Both the position numbers and the translations under genes were made by a program. From Rhodobacteraceae bacterium HTCC2150 (GTDB lineage: Bacteria; Pseudomonadota; Alphaproteobacteria; Rhodobacterales; Rhodobacteraceae): 64,000 nt of DNA. How positions within the stretch are numbered: position 1 is the first letter of the stretch; each line of letters opens with the position of its first letter. A model generated the notes under the pieces. The model was not told the origin of the DNA, did not search any database, and saw nothing but the letters and a program-made list of their open reading frames with translations. This document shows, piece by piece, positions 54,026 to 64,000 of the stretch. The stretch spans positions 806,001 through 870,000 of the forward strand of contig AAXZ01000001.1 of assembly GCA_000169395.1 (NCBI GenBank), in the 5' to 3' direction.

Positions 54026-54943
54026 ATGCATATTGAGTTTCGTCACCTACGAACTGTCAAAGCAATCCATGAGGCAGGTGGTTTGGCACGGGCTGCAGAA
54101 ACACTGCATATTACGCAAAGTGCGCTTAGCCATCAGATCAAAGGGCTTGAGGACCAAGCGGGCGTTGAATTGTTTATCCGCAAAACTAAACCTATGCGCC
54201 TGACAGCAGCAGGAATGCGAATGTTGCGATTGGCTGAACGGATATTGCCGGAAATCACCGCGATGGAAGAGGATTTTCGTTCCTTACGATCTGGTAAGTC
54301 GGGGCGGTTGCATATTGCCATAGAATGCCACGCTTGTTTTGAATGGCTTTTCCCGGTGTTGGAACAATTTCGCCAATCTTGGCCCGAGGTTGACGTCGAT
54401 ATTCGCCCCGGTTTGTCGTTTGACGCCTTACCTGCGCTGGGCCGCGAAGACGTGGATTTGGTCGTTTCATCTGATCCAGAAAATATCCCTTTCACAGATT
54501 TCACCCCTTTATTTGATTATGATCCGGTTTTTGTGGCGTCTTCTGCGCACCCGCTGGCCTCAAAAGAATATATCGACGCCGCTGATTTTCGCGATGAAAT
54601 GTTGATTACATATCCAGTTGAACGCACGCGGTTGGATATTTTTAGTCAACTTTTGATCCCAGCCAAAGTTGAACCCCGCGCAATAAGGCAAGTCGAACTA
54701 ACAGCTGTAATATTGATGCTGGTCGCCTCAAATCGCGGTGTTTCGGTCTTGCCCGATTGGGTCGTACGTGAGGTTCGGTATTCATCTGATTATGTCACCA
54801 GACCGATAACCAAAGATGGCATTACCCGTCGATTGTTCGCTGCAACACGCCAAGAAGAGACCACAAAACCTTTTATGGCGCATTTTTTACGATTGGCCAG
54901 TACACTGCCTGTAAAGTTGCAAAGAGGGGAAAGCCTCTTGTGA
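54026..54943 (+). CDS. metR: LysR-family regulator, probable MetR
   Basis: A 305-aa LysR-type protein: N-terminal helix-turn-helix (AAETLHITQSALSHQIKGLE) and a periplasmic-binding-like effector domain. HIEFRHLRTVKAI at the start and GRLHIAIECHACFEWLFPVL match MetR, which senses homocysteine. ATG 54026 has GAGG upstream. The divergent metF supports the assignment. Confidence 0.88.
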   Translation: MHIEFRHLRTVKAIHEAGGLARAAETLHITQSALSHQIKGLEDQAGVELFIRKTKPMRLTAAGMRMLRLAERILPEITAMEEDFRSLRSGKSGRLHIAIECHACFEWLFPVLEQFRQSWPEVDVDIRPGLSFDALPALGREDVDLVVSSDPENIPFTDFTPLFDYDPVFVASSAHPLASKEYIDAADFRDEMLITYPVERTRLDIFSQLLIPAKVEPRAIRQVELTAVILMLVASNRGVSVLPDWVVREVRYSSDYVTRPITKDGITRRLFAATRQEETTKPFMAHFLRLASTLPVKLQRGESLL

Positions 54944-54996
54944 CCTTGGCTTAGGGGGCGTATAGCCCCGCATGCTCATGAAAAGGAATGCCCGCG

Positions 54997-55791
54997 ATGC
55001 AACAAGGTAGCGCAAATCTAAACTTAATGATTAATGCCGCCCGCAAGGCTGGCCGTTCACTGGCAAAAGATTTCCGCGAAGTGGAAAACTTGCAGGTTTC
55101 TTTGAAGGGCGCTGGAGACTTCGTTTCCAAGGCTGATCTACGGGCTGAAAAAATCCTTAAAGAAGAATTGATGGAAGGCCGCCCAAATTATGGTTGGTTT
55201 GCCGAAGAAAGTGGCCCTGCCATCGAAGGCAAAGATCCAACGCGTCGTTGGATCGTTGATCCGCTAGATGGCACCACAAATTATCTGCACGGCATGCCGC
55301 ATTGGGCGATCTCTATTGCGCTTGAACACAAAGGCGAAATCGTTGCTGGTGTTGTTTTTGATGTGGCAAAAGACGAAATTTTCTATGCTGAAAAAGGTTT
55401 TGGCGCATTCATGAATTCTACGCGATTGCGTGTTTCGGGTCGCCGTAAAATGAGCGAAACTGTTTATGCAACTGGCATGCCATTTGCTGGTCGTGGCAAT
55501 TTGCCAGCGGCTTTGCAGGATTTGGCGCGCTTGATGCCACAATGTGCAGGTGTGCGTCGTTGGGGTGCTGCCTCACTTGATTTGGCATATGTTGCCGCTG
55601 GTCGTTATGATGGTTTCTGGGAACGTGATCTTCAGCCATGGGATATTGCAGCTGGCATCATTCTTGTGCGCGAAGCGGGGGGGTTGTTAGAGCCTCTTCA
55701 AGAAGGTGGCGATATCATGGAATCAGGGTCATTGATTTGTGCCAATGAGCCAATGTTTGCACCACTGTGTAAAGTTATCCGTAATAACTAA
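54997..55791 (+). CDS. suhB: Inositol monophosphatase family protein
   Basis: A 264-aa Mg-dependent phosphatase. Seen: the first metal Glu in WFAEESG, IVDPLDGTTNYLHGMP (residues about 86-101) and the C-terminal ERDLQPWDIAAG. ATG 54997 has AAAAGGA at a good distance; an ATG three codons earlier sits on the ribosome site. Besides inositol phosphates, E. coli SuhB acts in rRNA antitermination; which role applies here is unknown. Confidence 0.92.
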   Translation: MQQGSANLNLMINAARKAGRSLAKDFREVENLQVSLKGAGDFVSKADLRAEKILKEELMEGRPNYGWFAEESGPAIEGKDPTRRWIVDPLDGTTNYLHGMPHWAISIALEHKGEIVAGVVFDVAKDEIFYAEKGFGAFMNSTRLRVSGRRKMSETVYATGMPFAGRGNLPAALQDLARLMPQCAGVRRWGAASLDLAYVAAGRYDGFWERDLQPWDIAAGIILVREAGGLLEPLQEGGDIMESGSLICANEPMFAPLCKVIRNN

Positions 55792-55804
55792 TAACCTACA
55801 CGGG

Positions 55805-56170
55805 TCATCTGTCTGATGGATGGTTGACCCCGTCTGCCCATTTTATTTCGCCCAAATCGCGTGGGTTTATCCCTTTTAACGCGCCAACGTTTACGCCGTA
55901 TTCATTTGGGTTTGATCGACGTCGATGGTGCGTATAGATCCCACAAACAGAACAAAAATAGTGCTGCGCGGTGTGGGTGTTAAAGCTGTATTTAGACAGT
56001 TTGTCTTCGCCCTTCGTAACCTTAAGGTTTTCAGGCAATACAGTGGCAGCAATCGCACCACGTCGGCGACAAAACGAACAATCACAGCGTCGCGCACTGG
56101 AAAAACCACCCTCAAGAACAACACTCAATTCAACAGCGCCACAATGGCAGGATAATGTATGAGTGTTCAT
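55805..56170 (-). CDS. GFA-family (CENP-V type) zinc protein
   Basis: A 121-aa GFA-family protein with a full zinc ligand set: SCHCGAVE, CDCSFCRRRG and YFCSVCGIYTHH. Related to, but not a close copy of, the protein at 9633. Enzymatic role unproven. Its ATG overlaps the rhomboid stop (ATGA), so it is translated with it. Confidence 0.85.
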   Translation of the reverse strand: MNTHTLSCHCGAVELSVVLEGGFSSARRCDCSFCRRRGAIAATVLPENLKVTKGEDKLSKYSFNTHTAQHYFCSVCGIYTHHRRRSNPNEYGVNVGALKGINPRDLGEIKWADGVNHPSDR

Positions 56171-56910
56171 TTTCGACTAACCCTTGGGATAGATGTTCGC
56201 ACCAATTTGTATTCGGCCTCTGGATGCGGTGGTGCGCCGTGATTGACGCGCCAAAAGTCTTTGCCACCTAAACGGAACCACAGCGGAAGAGCGAAGAGAA
56301 GTCCGATGATAAAGCCACCAGCATGCGCCCAATAGGCAACGCCACCTTCACTGCCACTTACCGCGACACCGTTGAGAAGTTGAAGACCAAACCATAGGCC
56401 AAGCATGACCCAAGCCGGAATGGGCCATATTTTAAAGAAGATAATAAAGATAAACAGGATGTCCACTTTGGCACGCGGGAATAACAATAAATACCCGCCC
56501 ATAACGCCTGCTATCGCGCCAGATGCCCCAACCAAGGGCACGTTAGAATACGGTTCGGTGTAATATTGCGCCAATCCGGCGGCAAGGCCCGCCATGATAT
56601 AGAACAACAGAAACCCAAAGTGTCCCATTTCGTCTTCCATGTTGTCCCCGAAAATCCACAAAAACAGCATATTGCCCGCCAAATGCATGAAGCCGCCGTG
56701 CATAAACATATGGGTGAACAGGGTGTAATAATGCGATCCATCGCTGATTGCGCTGGGTGTCATACCCCAGTCGTAATAAATCTGACCCAACCTATTTTGA
56801 TCATCAAACGCCATGGCATAAGAGAGGAAAACTAGTATGTTGGCCGCCATCAAAAAATAAGTGATGTAAGCGGTGCGCTGGCTCGGGTTGTGGTCGCGAA
56901 TAGGAAACAT
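56167..56910 (-). CDS. Rhomboid-family intramembrane serine protease
   Basis: A 247-aa membrane protein with about six to seven hydrophobic segments. The catalytic dyad is visible: Ser in GASGAIAGVMGG and His in AYWAHAGGFIIG; the conserved HMFMHGGFMHLAGNMLFLW precedes. Cleaves transmembrane substrates, unknown here. GAGG precedes the ATG. It is divergent from the TPR gene. Confidence 0.93.
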   Translation of the reverse strand: MFPIRDHNPSQRTAYITYFLMAANILVFLSYAMAFDDQNRLGQIYYDWGMTPSAISDGSHYYTLFTHMFMHGGFMHLAGNMLFLWIFGDNMEDEMGHFGFLLFYIMAGLAAGLAQYYTEPYSNVPLVGASGAIAGVMGGYLLLFPRAKVDILFIFIIFFKIWPIPAWVMLGLWFGLQLLNGVAVSGSEGGVAYWAHAGGFIIGLLFALPLWFRLGGKDFWRVNHGAPPHPEAEYKLVRTSIPRVSRK

Positions 56911-56991
56911 GCGGGTCAGCCTCGCTTAAAGGTGAACAATCGTCAAGAGTTTGAGCTTGACCAAATGCATCGCCCAATACCAAGGTTAATC

Positions 56992-57528
56992 ATGCGTCTT
57001 CTTATCTTGATTTTACTTTTTTTGCCTGCCGTTGGTTTTGCCTGTCCGAAGTTATTGGATCAACAGCATCTAAAAGACGAATTATTCGTACAATTGAAAA
57101 ATACACCGAATGAAGCCGCGGCAGGGCGGATTGTAGAGAAACTTTGGGATGTATGGCTGACTGCCCCTGATGAAAAATCGCAAAAGACGTTGGATTTGGG
57201 TTTGCAATTGCATGCCCAAGGGCAGTTTGACGCTGCTAAAGGGGCATATGATGCATTGATTGAATACTGCCCTGATTTTGCAGAAGGTTATAATCAACGT
57301 GCTTTTGTTTACTATCTAACAGGGCGCTGGGCGTTGGCATTGGCTGATTTGGATCGGGCGATTGATTTGTCGCCCCGTCATCTTGGTGCGTTATCTGGAA
57401 AAGGCTTAACATTGATGCAATTGGGCCGCCAAGACGAGGCCCAATTGATGTTTCGCGAGGCTTTAAAACTGAACCCATGGGTGCCCGAGCGAGGTTTAGT
57501 AAAAAAACCTAAAGGTATTGAACTTTAA
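56992..57528 (+). CDS. Secreted TPR protein
   Basis: A 178-aa protein with a signal peptide (about residues 1-17) and two to three TPR units (about 70-170), for example with FAEGYNQRAFVYYLTGRWALALADLDRAI. ATG 56992 has AAGG upstream; open codons further out overlap the divergent rhomboid gene. Likely periplasmic; partner unknown. Confidence 0.78.
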   Translation: MRLLILILLFLPAVGFACPKLLDQQHLKDELFVQLKNTPNEAAAGRIVEKLWDVWLTAPDEKSQKTLDLGLQLHAQGQFDAAKGAYDALIEYCPDFAEGYNQRAFVYYLTGRWALALADLDRAIDLSPRHLGALSGKGLTLMQLGRQDEAQLMFREALKLNPWVPERGLVKKPKGIEL

Positions 57529-57571
57529 CCCCTTCAAATCCCCGACAGGCTTGTCTATCACAGTGAAAGTC

Positions 57572-57657
57572 GCCCGCGTGATGGAATGGTAGACATAAGA
57601 GACTTAAAATCTCTGGGCCGAAAGGCCGTGCCGGTTCGAGTCCGGCCGCGGGTACCA
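57572..57657 (+). tRNA. tRNA-Leu (UAA anticodon)
   Basis: An 86-nt gene with acceptor arms GCCCGCG and CGCGGGT, an anticodon stem AGAGA/TCTCT around loop CTTAAAA (anticodon TAA), a long variable arm GGGCC-GAAA-GGCC as expected for Leu, the T-arm GGTTCGAGTCC and an encoded CCA end. Confidence 0.95.
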
Positions 57658-57692
57658 ATTGACGTTTCCTTTTAAAACGTCACAGTTGCATC

Positions 57693-58937
57693 ATGACTTC
57701 GTTTCAAAAATTTGTCTTGGCCAGCGGATTGACCAATTTGGCCGATGGCGTAGCGGTTGTGGTTTGGGCATGGGTTGCCAGTTTGATTAGCCGTGATCCA
57801 TTGATGATTGCGTTGGTGCCAGTAGCCCTGCGGATGCCTTGGTTTTTATGCGCAATTCCTGCGGGCATTATCGCAGATCGAGTGGATCGGCGTCGCCTAA
57901 TTTTGGCAATGGATGCAGCAAGGGCAGGGGCTTTTGCCTTGGCAGCCATTTCATTGTGGCTCGCTCTTCCTTTGAGTGATGCGCCGACGCGTGGTGTTTC
58001 AAGCGTGCCTTTGTTCTTGGCCGTTCTGATTGCAGCCACGATTGTCGGCGTCGCCGAGGTTTTTCGTGACAACGCGGCTCAAACGATGTTGCCAGCACTT
58101 GTACCGCATGATCGCCTTGAACAGGCAAACGGGCGTCTTTGGTCTGTGGAACTTGTCGGGAACGCGTTGATCGGGCCCGCGCTGGGCGCATTTTTTATTG
58201 CCAGCTTTATACCACTGCCCTTTGCATTGAACGCCATTGCATATGGCATTGCGATTGTACTTGTGGCGCAAATTGCTGGCCAGTTTAAACCGCCCGTGCA
58301 AAGCGCGCGAAATTGGCGTCGCGAACTGGCCGAGGGTTACGCCTTTTTAAGGGATGCAGCATTGATCCGATTGTTGGCCTTGCTAACAGGGGGCTGGAAC
58401 CTGTTGTTTCAAATGAAATCCATCGCGCTTATTTTGATTGTTCAGGAAAACATGGGGTTGGGTGCAACGGCCTTTGGTTTGATCCTTGCGGCGGGTGCGG
58501 TCGGGGGCATTATTGGTGGACAAGTCAGTGCGGCAATCATCAAGACTGTAGGACGGGGGCGCACAGTTCAACTGGCGCTGGCAGCAACCCCGATTACGTT
58601 TCTTTGGATTGCCTTTTCAAACGGTCCGATACAATTGGCGGCAGTTATCGCCGTTTTTGAATTCACAGGGCTGGTTTGGAACACCGTGTCCGTTTCATAC
58701 CGCCAACGACAAATTCCTGATCATCTGCTTGGCCGTGTTAACAGCCTTTATCGTTTGCTGGCTTGGGGAATGATGCCAGTGGGTTTGGTTCTGTCTGGAT
58801 TGATCGTACGCATAGGCGAAACCTTTATCGATCGTGCCTACGCGCTGATATTGCCAATATATGTGGCCGCTTTCGGTGGGTTGATCCTGACAATTCTTGG
58901 TTGGCGGGCTTTAGGGCGTGGTTTTTCGGGCACCTAA
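57693..58937 (+). CDS. MFS transporter (EntS-like)
   Basis: A 414-aa major facilitator with about 12 hydrophobic segments and the A-like loop ADRVDRRRLILAMDAARAG after TM2, followed by GVAEVFRDNAAQTMLPALV typical of the enterobactin-exporter-like MFS_3 group. Substrate unknown. It follows tRNA-Leu by 35 bp and stands alone. Confidence 0.87.
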   Translation: MTSFQKFVLASGLTNLADGVAVVVWAWVASLISRDPLMIALVPVALRMPWFLCAIPAGIIADRVDRRRLILAMDAARAGAFALAAISLWLALPLSDAPTRGVSSVPLFLAVLIAATIVGVAEVFRDNAAQTMLPALVPHDRLEQANGRLWSVELVGNALIGPALGAFFIASFIPLPFALNAIAYGIAIVLVAQIAGQFKPPVQSARNWRRELAEGYAFLRDAALIRLLALLTGGWNLLFQMKSIALILIVQENMGLGATAFGLILAAGAVGGIIGGQVSAAIIKTVGRGRTVQLALAATPITFLWIAFSNGPIQLAAVIAVFEFTGLVWNTVSVSYRQRQIPDHLLGRVNSLYRLLAWGMMPVGLVLSGLIVRIGETFIDRAYALILPIYVAAFGGLILTILGWRALGRGFSGT

Positions 58938-59044
58938 GGGTCGTTTTTGCCCAAGATTCGGCGCGAAAACCTAAAACCGACTGGAAATTTGTACGATTTT
59001 GGTGGCTTTAAAGACGCGCAGTTTGTCGCATAAGAAAACAAACC

Positions 59045-59073
59045 CAATAAACTAAGGGACTTAGCTGTTATTG
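59045..59073. other. Stem-loop upstream of the atp operon
   Basis: CAATAA/TTATTG and CTAAG/CTTAG pair with a small internal bulge around GGA. It lies in the 273-bp gap between the MFS gene and atpH. Without a T-run it is a poor terminator; it may be a leader structure of the atp mRNA. The rest of the gap shows nothing recognisable. Confidence 0.35.
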
Positions 59074-59210
59074 AGGGTAATACTTCATGGTTGATCGGTA
59101 GGAAATGCTCTGTTAGACCGACGCAGATTTTCAAGGTTATCCATTTTGGATGACCCAAGTCCAATGCCTGAACGTTTTGTAAGGGCCAACCAACCGTCGA
59201 AAGGGAAGAC

Positions 59211-59771
59211 GTGTCTGAACCAGCTTCGATCTCTTCCGGCATTGCATCACGCTATGCCACGGCTGTCTTTGAACTAGCCAACGAAGGTAAAAAACTGAAA
59301 GCTCTAGAAGCTGATGTTGATGCCTTAACTGCCGCTTTGTCTGACAGCACTGATTTTGCCGCTTTGATCAACTCACCGATCCTTTCGCGTGAAGAGCAAA
59401 GCAATTCCATTTCCGCCATCGGGGCGAAGATGAAACTTAGCGACACTGTGGCCAACACTTTGACGCTAATGGCCAACAACCGCCGTCTATTTGTATTGCC
59501 GGCATTGTTGACCAGTCTTCGCGATTTGATTGCCGAAGAAAAGGGCGAGGTCACCGCAGAGGTGACGGCAGCCAAAGCACTGACCAAAGCGCAGCAAGAA
59601 AAGCTTGCGAAATCGCTGAAGGCCAGCGTTGGCAAAACTGTAAACATCAATCTGGCTGTCGATGAATCAATCATCGGTGGCCTTATTATTAAAGTGGGCT
59701 CTAAGATGATCGATACGTCGATTGCCAGCAAGCTTTCAAACCTTCAAAACGCAATGAAAGAGGTCGGATAA
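59211..59771 (+). CDS. atpH: F1F0 ATP synthase delta subunit
   Basis: Peripheral-stalk subunit linking F1 to F0. The 186-aa protein has the OSCP-type N domain (SGIASRYATAVFELA) and C-terminal GGLIIKVGSKMIDTSI. The start is GTG at 59211 with AAAGGGA upstream. The operon here encodes F1 only (delta, alpha, gamma, beta, epsilon); F0 genes must be elsewhere, as is usual in Alphaproteobacteria. Confidence 0.95.
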   Translation: MSEPASISSGIASRYATAVFELANEGKKLKALEADVDALTAALSDSTDFAALINSPILSREEQSNSISAIGAKMKLSDTVANTLTLMANNRRLFVLPALLTSLRDLIAEEKGEVTAEVTAAKALTKAQQEKLAKSLKASVGKTVNINLAVDESIIGGLIIKVGSKMIDTSIASKLSNLQNAMKEVG

Positions 59772-61310
59772 ATGGGTATCCAAGCTGCAGAAATTTCTGC
59801 CATCCTGAAGGACCAGATCAAAAACTTTGGCAAAGACGCCGAAGTTGCTGAAGTTGGTCGCGTTCTGTCAGTTGGTGACGGTATCGCGCGTGTATATGGT
59901 CTGGACAATGTTCAAGCCGGTGAAATGGTTGAATTCCCAGGTGGAATTCAAGGCATGGCACTTAACCTTGAAGCTGACAACGTTGGTGTTGTTATTTTCG
60001 GTTCCGACCGCGACATTAAAGAGGGCGACACTGTAAAGCGTACGAACTCTATCGTGGACGTTCCAGTTGGCGACGCCCTATTGGGTCGTGTTGTTGACGG
60101 TCTTGGCAATCCATTGGATGGCAAAGGCCCAATCAAAACAAAGACACGTTCAATTGCCGACCAAAAAGCACCTGGCATTATCCCACGTAAATCAGTTCAC
60201 GAGCCGATGGCGACTGGCCTGAAATCCGTTGACGCGATGATCCCGATTGGCCGTGGCCAACGCGAATTGATCATTGGTGACCGTCAGACTGGTAAAACAG
60301 CTGTGGCACTTGATGCGATCCTGAACCAGAAGTCATATAACGCGGCTGCTGGCGACGACGAAAACAAAAAACTATACTGTATCTATGTAGCGATCGGCCA
60401 AAAGCGTTCGACTGTTGCTCAGTTGGTTAAGAAACTAGAAGAAACTGGCGCGATTGAATATTCAATCGTTGTTGCGGCGACTGCTTCTGATCCTGCACCT
60501 ATGCAGTTCTTGGCACCTTATGCGGCGACATCCATGGCGGAACACTTCCGCGACAATGGCCGTCACGCTTTGATCATCTATGATGATTTGTCAAAGCAAG
60601 CTGTCGCTTACCGTCAGATGTCTCTATTGCTACGTCGTCCACCAGGGCGTGAAGCTTATCCTGGTGACGTTTTCTATCTTCACTCTCGTTTGCTTGAGCG
60701 TTCTTCAAAATTGAACGAAGATAACGGTTCTGGTTCTTTGACTGCTTTGCCAATCATTGAAACTCAAGGCGGTGACGTTTCTGCATTTATTCCAACCAAC
60801 GTGATTTCGATCACTGATGGTCAGATCTTCCTAGAAACCGAATTGTTCTATCAAGGCATCCGTCCTGCTGTGAACACTGGTTTGTCAGTTTCTCGTGTTG
60901 GTTCATCCGCACAAACAAACTCGATGAAATCAGTTGCCGGTCCAGTTAAATTGGAATTGGCTCAGTATCGCGAAATGGCTGCTTTTGCGCAGTTCGGTTC
61001 CGATCTGGATGCCGCGACACAGCAATTGCTGAACCGTGGTGCCCGTTTGACCGAGTTGATGAAACAAGCACAGTATTCGCCTTTGACGAACGCTGAAATC
61101 GTTTGCGTCATCTACGCTGGTACAAAAGGCTATTTGGATAAGATCGAAGTTTCTGACGTTGGTCGTTACGAAAAAGGTCTATTGGCTCACTTGCGTGGCA
61201 AAAACGCTGATTTGTTGGATTTCATCACAACTGAAGATCCAAAGATCAAAGGCGACGCTGAAGCGAAAATCAAATCTGCGCTCGACGAATTCGCCGCTGA
61301 TTTTGCTTGA
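59772..61310 (+). CDS. atpA: F1F0 ATP synthase alpha subunit
   Basis: Non-catalytic nucleotide-binding F1 subunit. The 512-aa protein has the Walker A motif [10 protein letters not shown], Walker [11 protein letters not shown], and [17 protein letters not shown] with the catalytic-interface Arg. It starts directly after the atpH stop. Confidence 0.98.
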   Translation: MGIQAAEISAILKDQIKNFGKDAEVAEVGRVLSVGDGIARVYGLDNVQAGEMVEFPGGIQGMALNLEADNVGVVIFGSDRDIKEGDTVKRTNSIVDVPVGDALLGRVVDGLGNPLDGKGPIKTKTRSIADQKAPGIIPRKSVHEPMATGLKSVDAMIPIGRGQRELIIGDRQTGKTAVALDAILNQKSYNAAAGDDENKKLYCIYVAIGQKRSTVAQLVKKLEETGAIEYSIVVAATASDPAPMQFLAPYAATSMAEHFRDNGRHALIIYDDLSKQAVAYRQMSLLLRRPPGREAYPGDVFYLHSRLLERSSKLNEDNGSGSLTALPIIETQGGDVSAFIPTNVISITDGQIFLETELFYQGIRPAVNTGLSVSRVGSSAQTNSMKSVAGPVKLELAQYREMAAFAQFGSDLDAATQQLLNRGARLTELMKQAQYSPLTNAEIVCVIYAGTKGYLDKIEVSDVGRYEKGLLAHLRGKNADLLDFITTEDPKIKGDAEAKIKSALDEFAADFA

Positions 61311-61330
61311 GTTGGGGTTAGGACAGTAAC

Positions 61331-63654
<2,324 letters not shown>

Positions 63655-63666
63655 GGAGGCCGATCA

Positions 63667-64000
63667 ATGGCTATGATGCAATATGACCTCGTCTCACCCG
63701 AACGCAGCCTTGCGTCGGGTCAGGCATCCGAGGTGCGCATTCCAGGTTCCGAAGGCGACATGACGGCGATGGCCGACCACGCGCCTGTTATTACAACACT
63801 GCGCCCAGGTGTTCTGACAATCGTCAGTGATGCGGGCACAGCTGAGTATGCGGTAATTGGTGGTTTTGCTGAAGTCACAGCAACAAGCACTTCGGTTCTG
63901 GCTGAAAAAGCGATGCCAGTTGCCGAAGTGACAGCCGATGTTTTGGCTGGTCTTGTAAGTGACGCTGAAACAGCGTTGGCAAATGCCAGCGTTGACGGCA
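63667..64000 (+). CDS. atpC: F1F0 ATP synthase epsilon subunit (3' end cut by window)
   Basis: Regulatory F1 subunit. About 111 residues are visible, starting [15 protein letters not shown], with the beta-sandwich signatures [11 protein letters not shown] and [15 protein letters not shown] precedes the ATG. The C-terminal helices lie beyond the window. Confidence 0.95.
   Translation, partial: MAMMQYDLVSPERSLASGQASEVRIPGSEGDMTAMADHAPVITTLRPGVLTIVSDAGTAEYAVIGGFAEVTATSTSVLAEKAMPVAEVTADVLAGLVSDAETALANASVDG

Noticed and set aside
57572-57657. tRNA-Leu gene as an integration site
   Set aside because: No integrase follows and no second copy of the tRNA 3' end was noticed downstream.

Overview
The window looks like a chromosome segment from a marine alphaproteobacterium of the order Rhodobacterales (Roseobacter-type). 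The evidence is established family content read from the translations: GapR (DUF2312), COQ9, a two-lipoyl-domain 2-oxoglutarate dehydrogenase E2, the ethylmalonyl-CoA pathway enzymes Mch, Mcl1 and Mcl2, Ald with a divergent Lrp regulator, and an F1 operon atpHAGDC without F0 genes. Base composition looks close to 50% GC by eye, which is low for this order. I see no phage, transposase, integrase, rRNA operon or CRISPR array. Most of the window is ordinary core genome.

Layout. Positions 1-3.4 kb (minus): a truncated sensorless hybrid histidine kinase behind a propionyl-CoA synthetase. 3.6-8.1 kb (plus): a tightly overlapped nucleoside salvage operon cdd-deoA-deoB-add-upp. 8.1-11.2 kb: a SPOR-domain envelope protein, a GFA-family protein, a small membrane protein, gapR and a GNAT acetyltransferase. 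11.2-14.7 kb (minus): mcl2-nnrU-DUF1737-mch-DUF4344 peptidase. 15-25 kb: a TauE/SafE permease, then the TCA block mdh, DUF805, sucA, sucB, a glycosyltransferase and lpd. 25-26.8 kb (minus): mcl1 and an SDR, with a divergent TIM-barrel protein.

27.9-31.9 kb: a D-amino-acid/D-glutamate gene set (dgcN, dgcA, D-amino-acid transaminase, then convergent DUF1244 and N-formylglutamate amidohydrolase). 32-38.2 kb: pyk, a TTG-start membrane ORF, rpmI, rplT, pheS, pheT. 38.2-43.2 kb: a membrane TPR protein, YtoQ, a GST, mscL, ald and lrp. 43.2-49 kb: a frameshifted membrane gene, rpsU, coq9, a quinone oxidoreductase, an inverted-repeat element with a possible sRNA, and valS. 49-59 kb: a membrane LytTR regulator, small membrane proteins, an HD protein, a DUF2235 protein, a thioesterase, metF with a divergent LysR regulator, an inositol monophosphatase, a GFA protein, a rhomboid protease, a TPR protein, tRNA-Leu(UAA) and an MFS transporter. 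59.2-64 kb: atpHAGDC, with atpC cut by the window end.

The metabolic genes form a coherent picture. Propionate and C2 compounds enter through PrpE and the ethylmalonyl-CoA pathway and feed the TCA block. D-glutamate, L-alanine (ald) and nucleosides are further carbon and nitrogen sources. The features most worth following are the D-glutamate set with its palindromic operator and a strong hairpin between dgcN and dgcA, the paired GTGATCAC sites upstream of sucA, the 33-bp inverted-repeat element near valS, and the broken membrane gene beside rpsU.
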